Of a DNA stretch of 64,000 nt, positions 59,355 through 64,000 are shown in pieces. The notes under the pieces are model-generated. The model was not told where the DNA came from. It worked only from the letters and a program-made list of their open reading frames with translations, and made no database searches. Location of the stretch: contig NZ_LT629797.1 in the NCBI RefSeq assembly GCF_900106015.1, forward strand, positions 4,464,001-4,528,000. Reading direction: 5' to 3'. Numbering within the stretch: position 1 is the stretch's first letter; every line of letters starts with the position of its first letter. Source of the stretch: Pseudomonas sihuiensis. GTDB lineage: Bacteria > Pseudomonadota > Gammaproteobacteria > Pseudomonadales > Pseudomonadaceae. Made by a program: the position numbers and the translations under genes.

Positions 59355-60140
59355 TCATTGACTCCTTGCCGCGGTGGCGGCCTGCGCAGCCGCGCGTCCG
59401 CGCGGGCCGTGAAAATATTGCTGAATCCAGGCATCGTCGGTGGCAGCCACCACGTCCAGGCGGTCGGCCACCAGCACCTTTTTCTGTGCCAGCACCGCGA
59501 CCCGGTCGCAGATGCTGTAGAGCGTGTCCAGGTCGTGAGTGACCAGAAATACACTCAGGCCCAGGCTGTCGCTGAGGGTACGGATCAACTGGTCGAAGGC
59601 CGCCGCGCCAATCGGGTCGAGGCCGGCGGTGGGTTCGTCGAGAAACAGGATGTCCGGGTCCAGTGCCAGGGCGCGGGCCAGGGCGGCGCGCTTGACCATA
59701 CCGCCGGACAGCGAACTGGGGTATTTGTCGGCGGCATCCTGCGGCAGGCCGGCCAGGGCGATCTTGACCCTGGCCAGGCGTTCGGCTGCCGCGCGCGACA
59801 GGCCGGCGTGTTCGATCAGCGGCAGGGCGATGTTCTCGCTGACGGTCAGCGAGGAGAACAGCGCGCCGCGCTGGTACAGCACGCCGAAGCGCCGTTCCAG
59901 TTGCGAGCGCCGCTCGGCCGGCAGGCTCAGCAGTTCCTCGCCGAACACCCGTACGGTGCCGGCATTGGGCTGGCGCAGGCCGACGATGCTGCGCAGCAGC
60001 ACGGACTTGCCGGTCCCCGAGCCGCCTACCACGCCAAGTATTTCGCCGCGATATAGGTCGAAGTCCAGATGCTGATGCACCACCTGTGTGCCGAACTGGT
60101 TGCACAGGTCGCGTACCTCGATGATGGTCTCCTGGCTCAC
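59355..60140 (-). CDS. MlaF-type ABC transporter ATPase
   Basis: 261 residues from GTG 60140, overlapping the permease stop (GTGA). Walker A GGSGTGKSVLL near residue 43, signature LSGGMVKRAALARAL and Walker B ILFLDEPTAGLDP are intact. The signature SGGM-KR is typical of the Mla-type lipid transport ATPases. It should power the STAS-permease at 60137. Confidence 0.9.
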   Translation of the reverse strand: MSQETIIEVRDLCNQFGTQVVHQHLDFDLYRGEILGVVGGSGTGKSVLLRSIVGLRQPNAGTVRVFGEELLSLPAERRSQLERRFGVLYQRGALFSSLTVSENIALPLIEHAGLSRAAAERLARVKIALAGLPQDAADKYPSSLSGGMVKRAALARALALDPDILFLDEPTAGLDPIGAAAFDQLIRTLSDSLGLSVFLVTHDLDTLYSICDRVAVLAQKKVLVADRLDVVAATDDAWIQQYFHGPRGRAAAQAATAARSQ

Positions 60141-61276
60141 CAGCCCATCTCCATCAGGAACAACGCCGCCAGGGCGTCGAGTAGGATGACCACGAAGATC
60201 GACTGCACCACCGCCGAGGTGGTGTGCTCGCCCACCGATTGTGCGCTGCCGCTGACCTTGAAGCCTTCCAGACAGCCGATCAGGGCGATCAGGAAAGCGA
60301 AGATCGGTGCCTTGAGCAGGCCAACGAGGAAGTGCTGCAGCAGGTCGCTGTCCTGCAGGATCGACAGATACATGGTCGGCGAGATGTCCAGGCTCAGTGC
60401 ACAGACCAGCGCGCCGCCGAGCATGCCGCTGAGCATGGCGATGAAGGTCAGGATCGGCAGGGCGATGAGCATCGCGAACACCCGCGGCAGCACCAGCAGC
60501 TCGACGGGGCTCAGACCGAGGGTGCGGATGGCGTCGATCTCCTCGTTGGCCTTCATCGAGCCGATCTGTGCGGTGAAGGCGCTGGCGGTGCGCCCAGCCA
60601 TGAGAATCGCGGTGAGCAGCACGCCGAACTCGCGCAGGAAGGAGAACGCCACCAGGTTCACCGTGTAGATGGTGGCACCGAAGTCGGCGAGGATGGTGGC
60701 GCCGAGAAAGGCGACCACGGCACCCACCAGAAAGGTCAACAGGGCGATGATGGGCACGGCGTTGAGGCCGCACTGTTCCAGATGAGCGGTCAGCGAGGTC
60801 AGGCGCCAGCGCGCCGGGCGCAGCAGGATCGTCAGCATGCCGCTCAGGGTCAGGCCCATGAAGCCGAGCAGTTCCCGGCCTTGGCACCAGGTGCCTTCCA
60901 CCGCCTCGCCGATATGTCCGAGCACTTCGCGCAGTGCCGAAGGTGTGGCGTGTTCCTGTACCTGCTGAGTGCCCGCCATGGTGTCTGCCACTGCCAGCAG
61001 CAAGGCGCGGCGCTCGGCGCTCAGGCTGTCCTGTTGCGCCAGTTGGCGCAGGCGCTCACAACCCAGCAGTTCCACCAGCAGCGCAGCGCCGGCGGTATCC
61101 AGTGCGGCCAGTTCGTCGAGGTCGATGTTTTCCCGGCCGTGCAGGCGTTCGCGCAGGGCCAGGACCTGAGGTTCGAGTCGGCTGTAATGGGCCAGCGTCC
61201 AGTCGCCACCGATGCGCAGGCCGCTGGCGGCGTCCGTGCTGCTGGTCTGGAGCGGGATCAGGTATGGCGTGGTCAT
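60137..61276 (-). CDS. MlaE-type permease with N-terminal STAS domain
   Basis: 379 residues. Residues about 1-100 form a STAS domain (LDELAALDTAGAALLVELL), followed by an MlaE permease with six helices; GRTASAFTAQIGSMKANEEIDAIRTLG is the conserved cytoplasmic loop. In E. coli MlaB is a separate STAS protein; here the fusion replaces it. First gene of the operon on this strand; no own mlaC gene is attached. Substrate probably phospholipid, direction unknown. Confidence 0.92.
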   Translation of the reverse strand: MTTPYLIPLQTSSTDAASGLRIGGDWTLAHYSRLEPQVLALRERLHGRENIDLDELAALDTAGAALLVELLGCERLRQLAQQDSLSAERRALLLAVADTMAGTQQVQEHATPSALREVLGHIGEAVEGTWCQGRELLGFMGLTLSGMLTILLRPARWRLTSLTAHLEQCGLNAVPIIALLTFLVGAVVAFLGATILADFGATIYTVNLVAFSFLREFGVLLTAILMAGRTASAFTAQIGSMKANEEIDAIRTLGLSPVELLVLPRVFAMLIALPILTFIAMLSGMLGGALVCALSLDISPTMYLSILQDSDLLQHFLVGLLKAPIFAFLIALIGCLEGFKVSGSAQSVGEHTTSAVVQSIFVVILLDALAALFLMEMGW

Positions 61277-61395
61277 GGCGACAGCTTAGCGCAGCCAGGG
61301 GCTGCCAGGCCAGTCGCGCTGTTCAGACTGTGTCGGCGGCACGGCGCATAAGCTGCTAGGTCACCCCAACGTTCGGATGACGAGCGCATGGGCTA

Positions 61396-61445
61396 GGGTC
61401 TGTTGCCGTTTCGCGCACGGCTTGCGTCGAAATGCCAACAGACCC
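61396..61445. repeat. 50-bp palindrome before the lipid-transport operon
   Basis: GGGTCTGTTG and CAACAGACCC are perfect outer arms; the next eight or so bases also pair (GCCGTTTCG with CGAAATGCC). It lies just after the glycine-zipper gene stop and 120 bp before the permease start and may end the zipper transcript. Confidence 0.7.
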
Positions 61446-61455
61446 CAGGCATCCG

Positions 61456-61898
61456 TCAGTGACGGCGCCAGTGCTTGTGGTGCTTCTTGTGTTTCTTGCC
61501 ATGGTAGTGGCGGTGATGCTTGCCGCGACGGTCATCGTCATAGCTGGCATTGCCCATGTAGTTGCCCAGTGCGCCACCGGCGCCGCCACCGACTGCCGCA
61601 CCGACCACGCCGCCGGTGTTGCCACCAACCTGCTGCCCGACGACGTTGCCACCGGCTGCGCCCAGCGCGCCGCCAATGGCGGCTTCAGTACGGCTGCGGC
61701 GATCCGCGCCGACCATGCTGCCGGCAGCGCCACCGAGACCGGCACCGACCGCAGCGCCAGTGTTGCCACCGACCTGCTGACCAACCATCGCACCCACTGC
61801 GCCACCTAGTGCGCCGCCCAGGCCGGCCTCGGTATTGCCGGCAAAGGCAAAACCGCCGCTAGTCAGGCCAAGGGAAAGAAGAGTTGCAGAGACTTCAT
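61456..61898 (-). pseudogene. Glycine-zipper protein gene with a one-base loss at its start
   Basis: The in-frame product is Gly/Ala-rich (AGLGGALGGAVGAMVG and onward: repeats of GGNTG, GGAxG) and ends in a His/Lys tail (HHRHYHGKKHKKHHKHWRRH), a glycine-zipper surface protein. The frame runs VSATLLSLGLTSGGFAFAG, a signal peptide, but has no start codon. ATG 61898, with GAGGTGTCC before it, is in another frame and hits TGA after 11 codons. One extra A in ATGAAGTC would give MKVSATLLSLGLTS. So either one base was lost or the read is wrong. A GTG start at 61797 would drop the signal peptide. Confidence 0.75.
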
Positions 61899-61981
61899 GG
61901 ACACCTCGATAACAGAAACCGCCAGATGGCGAGCGTTATGCCATTGACCAGCGATTTCTGTACGAGGTTCCTGGCCGCCGG

Positions 61982-64000
61982 TCAGCTGGTTGCGCTGCTG
62001 CCCAGCAGATTGCCGCCGCTGGCAGCCTGCAGGCGGATGGCGACGAACTTGCTGGTCGGTGTGCTGCTGCCGACGCCGGCGCTTTCCAGCGGCACCAGCG
62101 GATTGGCTTCGGGGAAGTAAGCAGCGGCCTGGCCGGCCGGGATATCGAAAGCGAGCAGGGTGAAACTGCTCACCCGGCGTTCGATGCCATCGTTCCACAA
62201 CGAGCGGATGTCCACCTTCTGACCGGGCTTGAAGCCCAGGCGCAGGATGTCCGCCTCGTTGGCGAAGAGCACATCGCGCTGCCCGCGCACGCCGCGATAA
62301 CGGTCGTCGAGGCCGTACACCGTGGTGTTGTACTGATCGTGCGAGCGCAGGGTCTGCAGGATCAGATCCGGCGTCTCACCGCTTTCGCGCACCTGCGGGG
62401 GCAGCAGGTCGTCGAGCAGCGCATTGGCCTTGAAATTGGCCTTGCCGGATGCCGTTTTCCACTGGCGCGCGCCGGCCGAGTTGCCGAGGTAGAAGCCGCC
62501 GGGGTGAGCGACACGCTGGTTGAAATCCTGGAAGCCGGGGATGGTGTCGGCGATCAGCTCGCGGATGCGGTCGTAATCGGCGATCAGCGCGCCCCAGTCC
62601 ACCGGGTGGTTGCCCAGAGTGGCCTTGGCGATCCCGGCGACGATGGCCGGCTCCGAACGCATCTCGCTGCCGGAGAGCGGTTCGAGCTGACCGTAGGAGG
62701 CGTGGATCATGCTAAACGAATCTTCCACCGTCACCGCCTGCGGGCCGCTGGCCTGCAGGTCGATATCGGTACGGCCGAGGCACGGCAGGATCAGCGCGTC
62801 GCGGCCGACGGTGAGGTGACTGCGATTGAGCTTGGTGCTGATCTGCACGGTGAGCTCGCAGCTCTGCAGCGCCTTGTGCGTACGCGGGCTGTCCGGCGTG
62901 GCCTGGGCGAAGTTGCCGCCGAGGCCGATGAATACCTTGGCCTGGCCGTCGATCATGGCGTTGATCGCCTCGACGGTGTTGTGGCCATTCTCGCGCGGTA
63001 CCTTGAACTGAAAGCGCTTTTCCAGGGCGTCTAGCAGCGTGACCGGCGGGCGGTCGTTGATGCCCATGGTGCGGTCGCCCTGCACGTTGCTGTGTCCACG
63101 TACCGGGCACAGGCCGGCGCCGGGGCGGCCGAGGTTGCCGCGCAGCAGTTGCAGGTTGACGATTTCCTGGATGGTGGCCACCGAATGGTGGTGCTGGGTG
63201 ATGCCCATGGCCCAGCAGATGATGACCCGCTCGGCGCGGCGGTACATGCGCGCCGCCTGTTCGATCTCCTGCAGGCTGAGGCCGGACTGAGCCTGCAGCG
63301 CCTCCCAGCTGCAGTCGTCGAGCAGCTTCAGGTAGGCCTCGACACCATCGGTGTGCTCGGCGATGAAGGCATGGTCGAACACCGCTGCTTCACCCTTGGC
63401 CTGCGCCTCGCGCTCCCACTGCAGGAGGAACTTGGCGATGCCGCGCATGGCGGCCATGTCGCCGCCCAGGGCCGGACGGAAGAACGCGGTGTTCAGCGGC
63501 TCGGAGCCGTTGGTGAGCATCTCCAGCGCGTGTTGCGGATGCTGGAAGCGCTCCAGGCCACGCTCCTTCAGTGGGTTGAAGCAGACCACCTGGGCGCCGC
63601 GTTTGACCGCCTCGCGCAGCGGTTCGAGCATGCGCGGGTGGTTGGTGCCGGGGTTCTGGCCGAGGACGAAAATGGCGTCGGCATGCTCGAAATCGTTGAA
63701 AGTCACGCTGCCCTTGCCGATGCCCACGCTTTGGCCGAGGGCGACGCCGCTGGCCTCGTGGCACATATTCGAGCAGTCGGGGAAGTTGTTGGTGCCATAG
63801 GCGCGCACGAACAACTGGTAGAGGTATGCCGCCTCGTTGCTGGCCCGGCCGGAGGTGTAGAACTCGGCGTGATCCGGACTCGGCAGCGCCTTCAGATGCC
63901 TGGCAATCAGGGCGAAGGCTTCGGCCCAGGTGGTCTTCGTGTAGCGATCGGTGCTGGCGTCATAGCGCATTGGGTGGGTCAGGCGGCCCTGGTATTCGAG
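61982..64000 (-). CDS. FdhF/YdeP-family molybdopterin oxidoreductase (N-terminus beyond window)
   Basis: At least 672 residues, cut at the right edge before its start. The visible part has LEYQGRLTHPMRYDASTDRY, NMCHEASGVALGQSVGIGKG, the domain-II segment VFVLGQNPGTNHPRM and the dinucleotide-binding C-terminal domain from about DLILQTLRSHDQYNTTVYGLDDR. This matches YdeP, a formate dehydrogenase-like protein with a bis-molybdopterin cofactor and unknown substrate, linked in E. coli to acid stress. No iron-sulfur motif is seen in this part. Confidence 0.9.
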   Translation of the reverse strand, partial: LEYQGRLTHPMRYDASTDRYTKTTWAEAFALIARHLKALPSPDHAEFYTSGRASNEAAYLYQLFVRAYGTNNFPDCSNMCHEASGVALGQSVGIGKGSVTFNDFEHADAIFVLGQNPGTNHPRMLEPLREAVKRGAQVVCFNPLKERGLERFQHPQHALEMLTNGSEPLNTAFFRPALGGDMAAMRGIAKFLLQWEREAQAKGEAAVFDHAFIAEHTDGVEAYLKLLDDCSWEALQAQSGLSLQEIEQAARMYRRAERVIICWAMGITQHHHSVATIQEIVNLQLLRGNLGRPGAGLCPVRGHSNVQGDRTMGINDRPPVTLLDALEKRFQFKVPRENGHNTVEAINAMIDGQAKVFIGLGGNFAQATPDSPRTHKALQSCELTVQISTKLNRSHLTVGRDALILPCLGRTDIDLQASGPQAVTVEDSFSMIHASYGQLEPLSGSEMRSEPAIVAGIAKATLGNHPVDWGALIADYDRIRELIADTIPGFQDFNQRVAHPGGFYLGNSAGARQWKTASGKANFKANALLDDLLPPQVRESGETPDLILQTLRSHDQYNTTVYGLDDRYRGVRGQRDVLFANEADILRLGFKPGQKVDIRSLWNDGIERRVSSFTLLAFDIPAGQAAAYFPEANPLVPLESAGVGSSTPTSKFVAIRLQAASGGNLLGSSATS

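Overview
The window is GC-rich, tightly packed bacterial chromosome, and its gene content and order point to a Pseudomonas of the P. mendocina/oleovorans type. From memory of P. aeruginosa PAO1, the rbbA-like exporter, ygfA, 6S RNA, zapA, yecA, pepP, ubiH, ubiI, iron ABC genes, gcvT-gcvH, CYTH-CHAD, PhoU-like/PiT, argE, argA, gshA, tex, amgRS, rimK, hslR, hslO and pckA follow the PAO1 PA5232-to-PA5192 order. No rRNA, tRNA, CRISPR array, prophage or complete insertion sequence was seen. The only structural RNA recognised is 6S RNA.

Layout. 1-4213: an RbbA/HlyD exporter (ATPase cut by the left edge) and a diguanylate cyclase. 4263-11088: EVE protein, a 43-residue membrane peptide, ygfA-6S-zapA-zapB-like, then yecA-pepP-ubiH-ubiI. 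11200-15895: two iron ABC transporter genes and gcvT-gcvH without gcvP. 15896-18692: an accessory block with an ArsR-type regulator whose cysteine spacing matches persulfide sensors, two half-size YeeE/YedE channels, a DUF2892 protein, and a diheme cytochrome c peroxidase behind a perfect ANR/FNR box. 18794-35000: a polyamine island with agmatine catabolism (aguA, aguB, aguR), gamma-glutamylputrescine synthetases (spuI, spuB), the aminotransferase spuC, four PotF-like binding proteins and the spuFGH importer. spuA is not seen. Together these take up putrescine/spermidine, convert agmatine to putrescine and start its degradation. 35291-41708: CYTH-CHAD, phosphate transport, argE, argA and an RMF/CrpP-like peptide. 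41834-57639: gshA, thioesterase-tex, amgRS, a wrecked MASE1-PAS-EAL gene, rimK-rimB, hslR, a frameshifted PAP2 phosphatase, hslO, pckA and recQ. 57841-61276: a four-gene Mla/Pqi-type lipid transport operon. 61456-64000: a glycine-zipper gene with a broken start and a YdeP-type molybdopterin oxidoreductase cut by the right edge.

Intergenic gaps are unusually rich in palindromes. At least three REP-like families recur, and there are two long imperfect palindromes and a MITE-like insertion that has split the spuH terminator. The most unusual structure is a pair of 86-bp tandem repeats between spuG and spuH. Each repeat encodes a 29-residue micro-ORF joined to its neighbours by ATGA stop/start overlaps, so four reading frames form a translationally coupled chain. 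Three genes look broken by small or large lesions (PAP2, glycine-zipper, MASE1-PAS-EAL).
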